A DNA stretch of 56,335 nt, taken from Treponema sp. (lineage in GTDB: Bacteria; Spirochaetota; Spirochaetia; Treponematales; Breznakiellaceae). Where the stretch lies: positions 1 to 56,335 of the forward strand of contig JAISPH010000145.1 of assembly GCA_031275035.1 (NCBI GenBank), written 5' to 3'. The first letter of the stretch is position 1. Each line of letters starts with the position of its first letter. A model generated the notes under the pieces. The model was not told the origin of the DNA. It worked only from the letters and a program-made list of their open reading frames with translations, and searched no databases. This document shows positions 17,804-25,848 of this stretch, piece by piece. Made by a program: the position numbers and the translations under genes.

Positions 17804-18795
17804 AGGACGCGCTTTTTATGATCACCGGCGGTTCCGGTTTTATCGGAAGCCATTTGACTGAAAAACTGCTGGCGGACGGAAACGAAGTTCACGTATTTGA
17901 TTTTTTACCTCTGGAACGGGCCGACAACCTTTCCGCCGTAAAAAACCACCCCGGCTTTCATTATTTTGAGGGAGATATCCGGGATAAAGAATCCCTTAAA
18001 AAATTCTGGCGGCCCAAGGCCCAGGCAATCTATCATCTTGCTTCGGTGGTCGGGATTAAGCATTATATTGCCGATCCCTTAAAACTTATCGACATCAGCG
18101 TGGTAGGAACCAAACATCTGTTGGAGCTGGCCAGGGAATACGGAACCAGAGTGATTTTTTCAAGTACCAGCGAGATATTCGGCAAGAATCCCAGCGTACC
18201 CTGGGACGAGAAGGGGGACCGGGTACTCGGCCCCACATCGGTAGACCGGTGGAGTTATTCCAGCAGCAAGGCTGTGTGCGAGCACATGCTCTACGGCATA
18301 CGCCGCCAATGCGGCCTCCCCTTTTCCATTGTCCGTTTCTTTAACGCCTACGGTCCCCGGCAGAATTCCTACTTTGTGGTATCTCAAAGCGTCTACAAGG
18401 TGCTCCGCAATGAACAGCCCCTGCTCTACGACGACGGCGCCATGACCCGCTGTTTTACCTACATCGACGATATAATCGGAGGACTCGTTGAAACGGCTTC
18501 CAACCCCAGGGCGGATGGAGAGGATTTTAACCTGGGAAACTCCGTGGAAGTTTCCATGAAGGAAGTGGTGGAAACCATCCTGAAGGCGGCGGACAGTACC
18601 ATCGGTTATAAGCTTTTTAACACCCAAAAAGAATACGGTGAACGTTATGAGGATATTCCCCGGCGTATTCCCAAAGTTGAAAAGGCCCTCCGCCTCCTTG
18701 GCTGGAAAGCCGGGATTCAGCTTGAAGAAGGGGTGCGCAGAACCATAGAATGGGCCCGGAAGAACCCCTGGTGGCTGGCAGACAAGGAAGAGTAA
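17800..18795 (+). CDS. NAD-dependent nucleotide-sugar SDR (ArnA/UXS-like)
   Basis: Extended SDR with ITGGSGFIGSHL at the N-terminus and the catalytic blocks FSSTSEIFGK and RWSYSSSK. The combination of 'SSTSE', the GPTSVDRWSY region, and YEDIPRRIPKVEKALRLLGW near the C-terminus is closest to the ArnA dehydrogenase domain/UDP-xylose synthase branch. It may decarboxylate a UDP-glucuronic acid or act as a dehydratase. It is translationally coupled to the WecC-like gene upstream. Confidence 0.78.
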   Translation: MKDALFMITGGSGFIGSHLTEKLLADGNEVHVFDFLPLERADNLSAVKNHPGFHYFEGDIRDKESLKKFWRPKAQAIYHLASVVGIKHYIADPLKLIDISVVGTKHLLELAREYGTRVIFSSTSEIFGKNPSVPWDEKGDRVLGPTSVDRWSYSSSKAVCEHMLYGIRRQCGLPFSIVRFFNAYGPRQNSYFVVSQSVYKVLRNEQPLLYDDGAMTRCFTYIDDIIGGLVETASNPRADGEDFNLGNSVEVSMKEVVETILKAADSTIGYKLFNTQKEYGERYEDIPRRIPKVEKALRLLGWKAGIQLEEGVRRTIEWARKNPWWLADKEE

Positions 18796-18798
18796 GTT

Positions 18799-19746
18799 AT
18801 GGATGCCAATTTGGATCTAAGTGTTGTAATTCCCGTATATAACAGCGAAGACGTTTTGCCGGAACTCCTTCGTCAGCTTGATGATGCGCTTAAGGAATTA
18901 CGAAACGAGATTATCCTAGTCAATGACGAAAGTGCCGATAAAAGCTGGGAAGTCATCCTTGATATGGTTTCCCGGTACAGGCAATTAGTTGCCGTAAATC
19001 TTAGAAAAAACAGCGGCCAGGATAACGCCATTATGGCAGGGCTCAAAATTTCCCGGGGTATTCATGTAGTTATCATGGATGACGATCTTCAGCATTCCCC
19101 CTATGATATTTCTGCATTAAGGGATGCCTGCATCAAAACGAAAGCCGATGTCTGTTATGCCCGTTTTCCCAAAAAGAAACAGGCCCTATGGAAGAATTTG
19201 GGCAGCTGGTTTAACGGAAAAGCGGCTAACCGGATTATCGGAAAACCGGATAATATTTATCTTTCCCCCTTCAAGGTTCTGTGTCAGGATGTAGTTCGTG
19301 AAATCATAAAGTACGATGGCCCCTATCCCTATGTGGATGGCCTTATTTTTACCATAACCCGCAATATTACCCAGATCGACATTAAACATCACGAGCGGTT
19401 CCTTGGAAAAAGCAATTATACCCTTTTAAAATCAATAAAAGTTTTCATGAAACTTGCCACCAGTTTTTCAATCTTTCCGCTTCGCATAGTCTCTGTACTT
19501 GGTTCGCTGATTGCATCTGCCGGATTCATATTAATGATCTGGTATCTTGTAGAATACTTTATTACCGCCAGGGTTATTGAGGGCTGGACCACCTTAGTAG
19601 TCTTAATGCTTCTCCTCGGAGGAAGTAATCTGATTTTTCTTGGTCTGATTGGGGAATATTTGGGCAGGGCGTACTTGTATTTAAATAAAAGACCCCAATA
19701 TGTCATAAAAGATGTTGTTTTAGGCAAAGAGACGGACGAAGCATGA
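18799..19746 (+). CDS. GtrB/ArnC-like undecaprenyl-phosphate glycosyltransferase
   Basis: GT2 enzyme that loads a sugar onto undecaprenyl phosphate at the inner face of the membrane. The N-terminal GT-A domain has SVVIPVYNSEDVL, LVNDESADKSWEV and VVIMDDDLQHSP (the DxD). LGKSNYTLLKS is the lipid-side motif of the DPM1/GtrB family. Two membrane helices follow (about residues 235-300) with GLIGEYLGRAYLYLNKRPQYV. A gtrA-like partner lies at 20869. The stop overlaps the next ATG. Confidence 0.9.
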   Translation: MDANLDLSVVIPVYNSEDVLPELLRQLDDALKELRNEIILVNDESADKSWEVILDMVSRYRQLVAVNLRKNSGQDNAIMAGLKISRGIHVVIMDDDLQHSPYDISALRDACIKTKADVCYARFPKKKQALWKNLGSWFNGKAANRIIGKPDNIYLSPFKVLCQDVVREIIKYDGPYPYVDGLIFTITRNITQIDIKHHERFLGKSNYTLLKSIKVFMKLATSFSIFPLRIVSVLGSLIASAGFILMIWYLVEYFITARVIEGWTTLVVLMLLLGGSNLIFLGLIGEYLGRAYLYLNKRPQYVIKDVVLGKETDEA

Positions 19747-20876
19747 TCCCTTTTAATGTCCCCACCGCTGTTGGAACAGAAGTTTCCTATATTGCAGAAG
19801 TAATAAAAAACCGCAGAATCTGCGGAGACGGGGAATACACTCGAAAATGCCAAAACTGGTTCGAAAAGTATATTCCGGCAAAAAAAACGCTTTTAACCAC
19901 CTCCTGCACACACGCCTTAGAGATGGCCGCCTTCTTATTGGATATCAAAGAAGGAGATGAGGTGGTACTTCCTTCTTTTACGTTTGTTTCGACCGCCAAT
20001 GCCTTTGTGCTCCGGGGTGCAAAAATTGTTTTTATTGATATCAACCCGGAAACTATGAACATGGATGTCTCAAAGCTTGAGGCGGCGGTAAACGAAAAAA
20101 CAAAGGCCGTAGTTGTCATGCATTATGCCGGAGTATCCTGCGATATGGATGCAGTCTTCGCAATTACAAAACCAAAAAAGATTACCGTTGTCGAAGATGC
20201 GGCTCAAGGTTTTATGTCCCGTTACAAGGGCAGCATGTCCGGTTCCCTGGGGACCTTTGGCTGTTACAGCTTCCATGAGACGAAAAACATTACCTGCGGC
20301 GAAGGAGGACTGCTGATTATCAATGACGAGCGCTATATTGAAGCTGCGGAAATTATCCGGGAAAAGGGAACCAACCGGTCCCGGTTTCTGCGGGGAATGG
20401 TAGATAAATATACCTGGGTAAACAGAGGATCTTCTTACCTTCCGTCGGAGCTGAATGCGGCTTACCTCTTTGCCCAGCTTGAAAGCGCCGAAACCATTCA
20501 AGCAGATCGTGTTAAATCCTGGAATTTCTACATGGACGGCTTAAGCGGACTTGCAAGGGACGGAATAATAGAACTACCCTTTCTTCCCCGGGATACGGAA
20601 CATAATGCCCATCTTTTCTATATAAAAACCAAGGATTTAGAAGAACGGTCCACCCTTATAGAATATCTTAAAAAAAGGGAAATCGGAAGCGCCTTTCACT
20701 ATATACCATTGCACAGTTCTCCGGCGGGAAAATGTTATGGCATCTTCTCCGGCAGGGATGAATGGACAACCAGGGAGAGTAACCGCCTTCTGCGGCTTCC
20801 CCTTTGGTATGGCATAAATTCAGAAGAAATAAACAGAGTTGTAGAAGCAATTAAAACCTTTTATAAACATGATTAA
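19743..20876 (+). CDS. rffA: dTDP-4-amino-4,6-dideoxygalactose transaminase
   Basis: PLP aminotransferase of the DegT/DnrJ/EryC1 fold that converts dTDP-4-keto-6-deoxyglucose to dTDP-Fuc4N using glutamate. Similarity to enterobacterial WecE/RffA is visible along the whole length: MIPFNVPTAVGTE, RICGDGEYTRKCQ, PSFTFVSTANAFVLRGAKI, VVEDAAQGFMS, SFHETKN (PLP lysine), EIIREKGTNRSRFLRG, VDKYTW, SSYLPSELNAAYL and FHYIPLHSSPAG. In enteric bacteria this sugar goes into enterobacterial common antigen. It overlaps both neighbours. Confidence 0.93.
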   Translation: MIPFNVPTAVGTEVSYIAEVIKNRRICGDGEYTRKCQNWFEKYIPAKKTLLTTSCTHALEMAAFLLDIKEGDEVVLPSFTFVSTANAFVLRGAKIVFIDINPETMNMDVSKLEAAVNEKTKAVVVMHYAGVSCDMDAVFAITKPKKITVVEDAAQGFMSRYKGSMSGSLGTFGCYSFHETKNITCGEGGLLIINDERYIEAAEIIREKGTNRSRFLRGMVDKYTWVNRGSSYLPSELNAAYLFAQLESAETIQADRVKSWNFYMDGLSGLARDGIIELPFLPRDTEHNAHLFYIKTKDLEERSTLIEYLKKREIGSAFHYIPLHSSPAGKCYGIFSGRDEWTTRESNRLLRLPLWYGINSEEINRVVEAIKTFYKHD

Positions 20877-21342
20877 AAAAAATACCGGTTCAGTGGAACA
20901 ACGGAGTTTCTCTGAAAAGTTCGGCATAGTAATGGAACTTTTCAGGTTCGGCCTGGCGGGCGCTGCAAATACTCTGCTGGCTTACGGCATTTTTTCTCTG
21001 TTTGTTTTTCTGGGCGTTCCTTACTATATAGCCCTTTTTTTTGATTATCTTTCTGCGGTTTTATTCAGTCTTTTTGTAAACCTTCGTTTTACCTTTAAAC
21101 TTAAAAAGACTATAACGTTCAGAATGGTATACCGTATGATCGTTTCCTACGGTCTGCTTTTTATTCTGAATGAGGGTATTCTCTATTTGTTTATTTCAAA
21201 GCTGTCAATGAATATCTATTTTAGTCAGGCCATTGCTTCGGTTTTTATCGCTTTTGTTTCATACTGCCTGCAAAAAATTTTTGTTTTTGAAATGGCCGGA
21301 GACAAAGCCAAAGCCGGAAAACAAGACGGACCGGTACAGTAG
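20869..21342 (+). CDS. gtrA: GtrA-like membrane protein
   Basis: Four predicted helices after a cytoplasmic N-terminus of about 25 residues. LFRFGLAGAANTLLAYGIF, FSLFVNLRFTFKLKK and SYCLQKIFVFE are the usual GtrA blocks. Probably helps move the undecaprenyl-linked sugar made by the GtrB-like enzyme two genes upstream. The start overlaps the rffA stop by eight bases. Confidence 0.88.
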   Translation: MIKKNTGSVEQRSFSEKFGIVMELFRFGLAGAANTLLAYGIFSLFVFLGVPYYIALFFDYLSAVLFSLFVNLRFTFKLKKTITFRMVYRMIVSYGLLFILNEGILYLFISKLSMNIYFSQAIASVFIAFVSYCLQKIFVFEMAGDKAKAGKQDGPVQ

Positions 21343-21407
21343 AATTAAATCCTTTCAAAAACCCAGTCATATTCCACTGAAGAACCTTCAACGTATTGAA
21401 AAACCCC

Positions 21408-22481
21408 ATGGAAAAAATAACCGTTCTTGTCCTTCTGGACCGTATAGCCTGTTTTTATTCCCTCTACCCCTTCCTTCTGTTCGGAAACACAAAACGTTTT
21501 ATCTTTACTTCCTCTCCTGAATACTGCCTTGAACGGGATAAAAACAAGATCCTCATTATGGTCCGCCGTTTTATCAAGCCCGATTATGTTGATCTTTCCC
21601 TGATGGAAGGGCTTAGAAAGAAATACCGGACCATTGCTTTTTTCCACGATGACGCCGGCGGGGGCATACCCCGGCTTGAAGTACTGCCCTATGTAAACCT
21701 TTTTTATACCAAGGCCCTCTTCAAAGATCGTTCCCTGTATACCAGATCCCTTTATGGAAAAGAACTCTACTCCGATTATTATCACCGTCATTACGGCGTC
21801 ATCGATGATAATCCGAGGGAATGGCCGGCGCTTGAGGATCTTCGCCAGCTTGACAAGCTGCGCCTTTCCTGGAATATCGGGATCGGCGACTTTCCCCGGG
21901 AACAGTTCCGGCAGCGGGCCGGAACCCTGGCGGCAAGAATATTCGGCATCCGGGCGGCAAGGAACTTCTACTCCCGAAAAAAACTTCCCGCCGATCCCCT
22001 GACGGCCAATACGGGAGGCATCAGCGTGCATGCCCGGATGGGTCTTGCCGGCCGGCCTTCCATTGCCTGCCAAAGAAAATTGATCCTTTCAAGGATTGAA
22101 GGCGACCGCCGCTTTCTTACTGGCGAGACCAGTCAGAGGCGGTATAACCGGGAGCTTCTGGACTCCAGGATAGTCCTCTCCCCCTTCGGATGGGGAGAGC
22201 TCTGCGTAAGAGACTTCGAGGCCGTCAGGGCCGGGGCTCTGCTCCTCAAGCCCGATATGGATCATCTGGAAACCTGGCCCGACATCTTTATAAAAGGCGA
22301 AACTTACGCTTCCTTTTCCTGGGACGGGGAAGATCTTCTAAGCACGGCCGGCGCTTATCTGGACAATGAAAAACAACGGAGGAAAATTATCCGCAGCGCC
22401 TTTGACGCCTATTGTTCCCAGCTTGAGGAGCTTCCGGCCCGTTTTGAGACGATCATCGCCGAAATAAAGGGTTGTAACTGA
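21408..22481 (+). CDS. Putative glycosyltransferase, exostosin/GT1-like C-terminus
   Basis: No complete family signature is evident. The C-terminal third, RRYNRELLDSRIVLSPFGWG followed by VRDFEAVRAGALLLKPDM, resembles the donor site of GT-B enzymes in which a conserved E-A-x-x-A-G precedes the sugar-binding loop. The central part (residues 120-230) is poorly conserved. ATG 21408 (MEKITVLVLL) is preferred to TTG 21396. The stop overlaps the next ATG. It lies between gtrA and a CDP-alcohol phosphotransferase. Acceptor unknown. Confidence 0.65.
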   Translation: MEKITVLVLLDRIACFYSLYPFLLFGNTKRFIFTSSPEYCLERDKNKILIMVRRFIKPDYVDLSLMEGLRKKYRTIAFFHDDAGGGIPRLEVLPYVNLFYTKALFKDRSLYTRSLYGKELYSDYYHRHYGVIDDNPREWPALEDLRQLDKLRLSWNIGIGDFPREQFRQRAGTLAARIFGIRAARNFYSRKKLPADPLTANTGGISVHARMGLAGRPSIACQRKLILSRIEGDRRFLTGETSQRRYNRELLDSRIVLSPFGWGELCVRDFEAVRAGALLLKPDMDHLETWPDIFIKGETYASFSWDGEDLLSTAGAYLDNEKQRRKIIRSAFDAYCSQLEELPARFETIIAEIKGCN

Positions 22482-23248
22482 TGAAACAATCCTATTCGTT
22501 CAAAGAGATCACCTCCTCCTATGTTCCTGAAAAAAAGGCCGCCGACGGACCCTGGACCAGATTTGTACTGCGGCCCCTGTCTTTCCCGTTTGCGAAAATT
22601 TTTTTATCCCTGGGGCTGTCCCCGAACGGAGTTTCGTATATTTCGACGGTTCTTTCCATGGCCGGTTTTTTTCTGCTGGCCTTTGGCGGCGTTCCGCTGG
22701 CGTACCTTGGCTTCTTTTTCTTTTTTCTCTTCGGCATCCTGGACTGCGCCGACGGCAATATGGCAAGGACCATAAGACGGCGGAACGGGATCGGGGAAGG
22801 CAGTCCCTATGGCGAATGGGTGGACGCCGTTTCGGGCTATGTGGCCTACGCCGCCTTTTTTCTTGGAATAGGCGGTGCGGAAGCGCGCCTCCCGGCGGAG
22901 ACTGCCTCCGCTTCCGCCTTCCCGCGGCTTCTTCCGGGCGGAGCCTTCTGGACCCTTACCGCCGGCGCCGCCCTGGCGGGAAACCTGCTTATGCGTCTTG
23001 CCTTCCAAAGTTACCGCGCCGCCGTGCCCGCCGGAGAGGCCCGGAGCAAAACCGGGAGGGAGCGGAAATTTTCCGAATCCGCCGGCATCACGGGTTTTCT
23101 GGTCCCCCTCTCGGCGGCGGCCTATGCCTTTGGCTGCCTGCGGATCGTTATAGCCCTTTATGCGGTTATTTACTGCGGCGGCTTCTTTTTCATCATGTTA
23201 AAAATAATGAAGGACATGAAAAAAAATACGGAGAGAATGGGCCCGTGA
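22481..23248 (+). CDS. CDP-alcohol phosphatidyltransferase family protein, unusual motif
   Basis: Integral membrane enzyme family that transfers a phospho-alcohol from CDP to a hydroxyl group. The motif starts normally as LDCADGNMAR and continues GEWVDAVSG. The canonical pattern D-x2-DG-x2-AR...G-x3-D-x3-D is therefore intact except that the last Asp, proposed as the catalytic base, is Gly. Six hydrophobic segments are visible. Placed in a glycan locus, it may add a phospho-alcohol such as phosphoglycerol to lipid or sugar; this is inference. The stop overlaps the GTG of the next gene. Confidence 0.78.
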   Translation: MKQSYSFKEITSSYVPEKKAADGPWTRFVLRPLSFPFAKIFLSLGLSPNGVSYISTVLSMAGFFLLAFGGVPLAYLGFFFFFLFGILDCADGNMARTIRRRNGIGEGSPYGEWVDAVSGYVAYAAFFLGIGGAEARLPAETASASAFPRLLPGGAFWTLTAGAALAGNLLMRLAFQSYRAAVPAGEARSKTGRERKFSESAGITGFLVPLSAAAYAFGCLRIVIALYAVIYCGGFFFIMLKIMKDMKKNTERMGP

Positions 23249-24321
23249 ACTATATCGTAAGCGGCGCCGCTGGATTTATCGGATTTTTTACCGCCCAAAA
23301 ACTGCTTCAACAGGGCCATGCCGTTTTGGGTATCGATTCCGTCAATGATTACTATAACGTTTCCCTAAAAGCGGATCGTCTGCGGGAGCTGGGCATAAAC
23401 CCTTCGGATATAGGCTGCGGTAAAAGCGCCGGAAGCGGGCGGTATCCCCGGTTCCGCTTTGTTAAGGTAAAGGCCGAAGACCGGGAGGTCTTCTTCCAGG
23501 TATGCGAAGCCTTTGCCGGGGAAGTCCGCATTGACGGCTTTATCCATCTGGCTGCCCAGGCCGGGGTCAGGTACAGCCTGGAAAATCCCCGGGCCTATAT
23601 GGACGCCAACATTTCCGGCTTTTTCAATGTCCTTGAATTCTGCCGGAATATTCCGCTACCCCATCTGGTCTACGCTTCCAGTTCTTCGGTCTACGGCCTA
23701 AACGCCGACAGGCCCTTTTCCCCCCGCCGGGGGGCGGATCATCCCGTAAGCCTCTACGCCGCTACAAAACGTTCCAACGAACTGATGGCCCATACCTACG
23801 CCCATCTCTACGGCCTTCCCGTTACGGGGCTTCGTTTCTTTACCGTTTACGGCCCCTGGGGAAGGCCCGACATGGCCTACTATAAATTTTCAAAAGCCAT
23901 CATGGAGGGAAGAACCATTGAAGTCTACAACAATGGAGATATGTTCCGGGATTTTACCTATATCGATGATATTGCAGACGGCATAATCCTTGCCTTAAAC
24001 CATATTCCCCGGGGAAGTTCCGGTTTTGATCCGGCCCATCCCGATCCCGCCTTTTCCTCCGCCCCCTACAGGATCTACAATCTGGGCAATAACCATGCGG
24101 AACGGCTTGGTACGGTTATCGAACTGCTTGAGGAAGTCCTGGGGAAAAGGGCGGTAAAAAAATTTCTCCCCCCTCCCAAGGGAGATGTACTTGCTACCGA
24201 GGCAGACATCGAAGATACAAAACGGGACTTAAACTGGCAGCCCTCCACAGACATTGAAACGGGACTTAAACAATTTGCCCGGTGGTTCCGCAGTTATCAT
24301 CCTGATTATTTTACGCCATAG
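23245..24321 (+). CDS. UDP-glucuronate 4-epimerase
   Basis: Extended SDR that makes UDP-galacturonic acid. The NAD loop is VSGAAGFIGFF. GIDSVNDYYNVSLKADRL is the hallmark of the GAE/LpsL/CapI group. HLAAQAGVRYSLENPRAY, YASSSSVYG, YAATK and RFFTVYGPWGRPDMA complete the signature. The GTG at 23245 overlaps the preceding stop in GTGA and puts the glycine loop at the normal distance from the N-terminus. A small insertion (residues 45-58, GINPSDIGCGKSAG) is unusual but in frame. Confidence 0.92.
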   Translation: MNYIVSGAAGFIGFFTAQKLLQQGHAVLGIDSVNDYYNVSLKADRLRELGINPSDIGCGKSAGSGRYPRFRFVKVKAEDREVFFQVCEAFAGEVRIDGFIHLAAQAGVRYSLENPRAYMDANISGFFNVLEFCRNIPLPHLVYASSSSVYGLNADRPFSPRRGADHPVSLYAATKRSNELMAHTYAHLYGLPVTGLRFFTVYGPWGRPDMAYYKFSKAIMEGRTIEVYNNGDMFRDFTYIDDIADGIILALNHIPRGSSGFDPAHPDPAFSSAPYRIYNLGNNHAERLGTVIELLEEVLGKRAVKKFLPPPKGDVLATEADIEDTKRDLNWQPSTDIETGLKQFARWFRSYHPDYFTP

Positions 24322-24389
24322 TTTTGCCTGCCTGACAAGCCATTATAACCGGCAGTTCCGGGCATTCGCAGCATGCCGGAGAAACTCGT

Positions 24390-25790
24390 ATGGAAAAAAT
24401 TACCGTCCTTGATATCATCACCACCGCCCAGGGAGGGAAGCGTCTTTTAGAATACCGGGTTTCCGTAATTAACGGCGGCGGCGGCTTTATTAATTACCTT
24501 GCCTGTCCCGGGGAAGCCTTTTTTACCGGCGGTTTTGCCGGTATGGGCATACCCTTTGAACCTTTCCCCATGTCCCGGGGGCTCAATCCGCTGACCGCCT
24601 GCTTTGAAATTTTCCGTTTTATTAAACTGCTGAAGCGTCTCAATGTTGATGTACTCCACGCCCATACGTCAAAGGCGGGGGCAGTTTCCCGTATAGGCTG
24701 CGCCCTTTACAATATAAGGGCGGGAAAGAAGATCTACGTCTGCTATCAGGTCCATTCCTTCTATTTCAATACCGTACAGGGCCTCAAGAGCAGGCTTTTC
24801 CGCCGGCTTGAAATAATCCTTTCCCGCTTTTCCGACGTAATTCTTTTTCAGAATCAGCATGAACTTGAGCAGGCCCGTCAATCCGGCATGGACAAAAGGG
24901 CTCTCCTGATCAATATCGGAAACGGCATTAACCTGAAAGAACTGGCCCCCATGGCAAGGGTCAGGAGCCTGCCCCGGTGGATAATGAAGAACCCCGCCGC
25001 AAGCAGCGGGGTATCTTCGTTCCGAGAGGAATGTGATTATATGTGGGGATACATACCACATTTCGTAGACGTTGCACTGATTAACCGCCCCAAGGGGCGG
25101 GGTATGTACCCCACGGACGGAATCAAGGTTCCCGGCGGGAATCCGCCTTCCGCCGGCGGCGGAAACCAGGACATGGCGGCGGAACAGGTTGAGTATAAAG
25201 TACCGAGACCCTTTGTAATCATCTGCGTTGCCCGGGTGGAGCCCAAAAAAAATCACGCCATGCTCATCGACGCCGCAGTTCTTCTGCGGAAAAAGCTGGC
25301 CCGGATCTACGGTGAAGCTGCCGCCGGCAGGGCCTTCAGCATAATCTGTGCCGGTGAAATAGGCGAAACCTGGATTACGGAATATGCGGAGAAACAGGGG
25401 CTGGGCGGCATCATTACCTTTACCGGCATTAAAGACAAAAACGAATTGGCCCTGCTTCTGGACAGGAGCGATCTTTCGGTGTTGACCTCTACCGCCGAGG
25501 GAAAACCCCGGGCCCTCATGGAATCCATGTGCATGGGCATCCCCTGTATCGCCACCGGCGTATGCGGCACCAGGGATGTCATAGAGGATGGCAGGACCGG
25601 CCGGCTTTCCCCATTGGGAGACGCCGAAGCCTTTGCGGAATGTCTCTTCAAAATCATGCATGATCCTGAAGGTTACCGTTCTTTTTCGGAACGATCCCTG
25701 GAAAAGGCGAAAAATGAATTTGACGAAAATAAAGTTATAGAAAAATTGAAATCCCTCTACAGAGAAAAACCGAAAAAGCCGCTCCCCTAG
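24390..25790 (+). CDS. GT4 glycosyltransferase with an inserted palindromic element
   Basis: GT-B fold enzyme. The N-terminal domain has VDVLHAHTSKAGAVSRIG and QVHSFYFN; the C-terminal domain has ICVARVEPKKNHAMLIDA and SVLTSTAEGKPRALMESMCMG. Between NIGNGINLKELAP (about residue 187) and PRPFVIICVARVEPKKN (about residue 273) there are some 85 residues where family members usually have 15-20. The extra segment is Gly/Pro/Arg-rich and is encoded by DNA with two GGGGTAT hairpins, so a short mobile element seems to have landed in the interdomain linker without breaking the frame. An SD-like GGAGA precedes the ATG. Confidence 0.85.
   Translation: MEKITVLDIITTAQGGKRLLEYRVSVINGGGGFINYLACPGEAFFTGGFAGMGIPFEPFPMSRGLNPLTACFEIFRFIKLLKRLNVDVLHAHTSKAGAVSRIGCALYNIRAGKKIYVCYQVHSFYFNTVQGLKSRLFRRLEIILSRFSDVILFQNQHELEQARQSGMDKRALLINIGNGINLKELAPMARVRSLPRWIMKNPAASSGVSSFREECDYMWGYIPHFVDVALINRPKGRGMYPTDGIKVPGGNPPSAGGGNQDMAAEQVEYKVPRPFVIICVARVEPKKNHAMLIDAAVLLRKKLARIYGEAAAGRAFSIICAGEIGETWITEYAEKQGLGGIITFTGIKDKNELALLLDRSDLSVLTSTAEGKPRALMESMCMGIPCIATGVCGTRDVIEDGRTGRLSPLGDAEAFAECLFKIMHDPEGYRSFSERSLEKAKNEFDENKVIEKLKSLYREKPKKPLP
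24985..25110. repeat. Palindromic element with two GGGGTAT hairpins inside a CDS (copies c and d)
   Basis: Copy c: GAAGA then ACCCCGC...GCGGGGT then ATCTTC (24986-25018), a long near-perfect stem with loop around GCAAGC. Between them ATGTGG (25041-25046) pairs with CCACAT (25056-25061). Copy d: CGCCCC-AA-GGGGCG (25086-25099) followed by GGGTATG, and GGGGTATGTACCCC is itself palindromic. Approximate limits of the whole insertion, judged from the protein, are 24970-25190. Confidence 0.72.
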
Positions 25791-25848
25791 CCCGCCCCGG
25801 TACGGCTGCCGCCCTTCGCGCACAGCCTGCAGCGGCGCAAGCCAAAGC

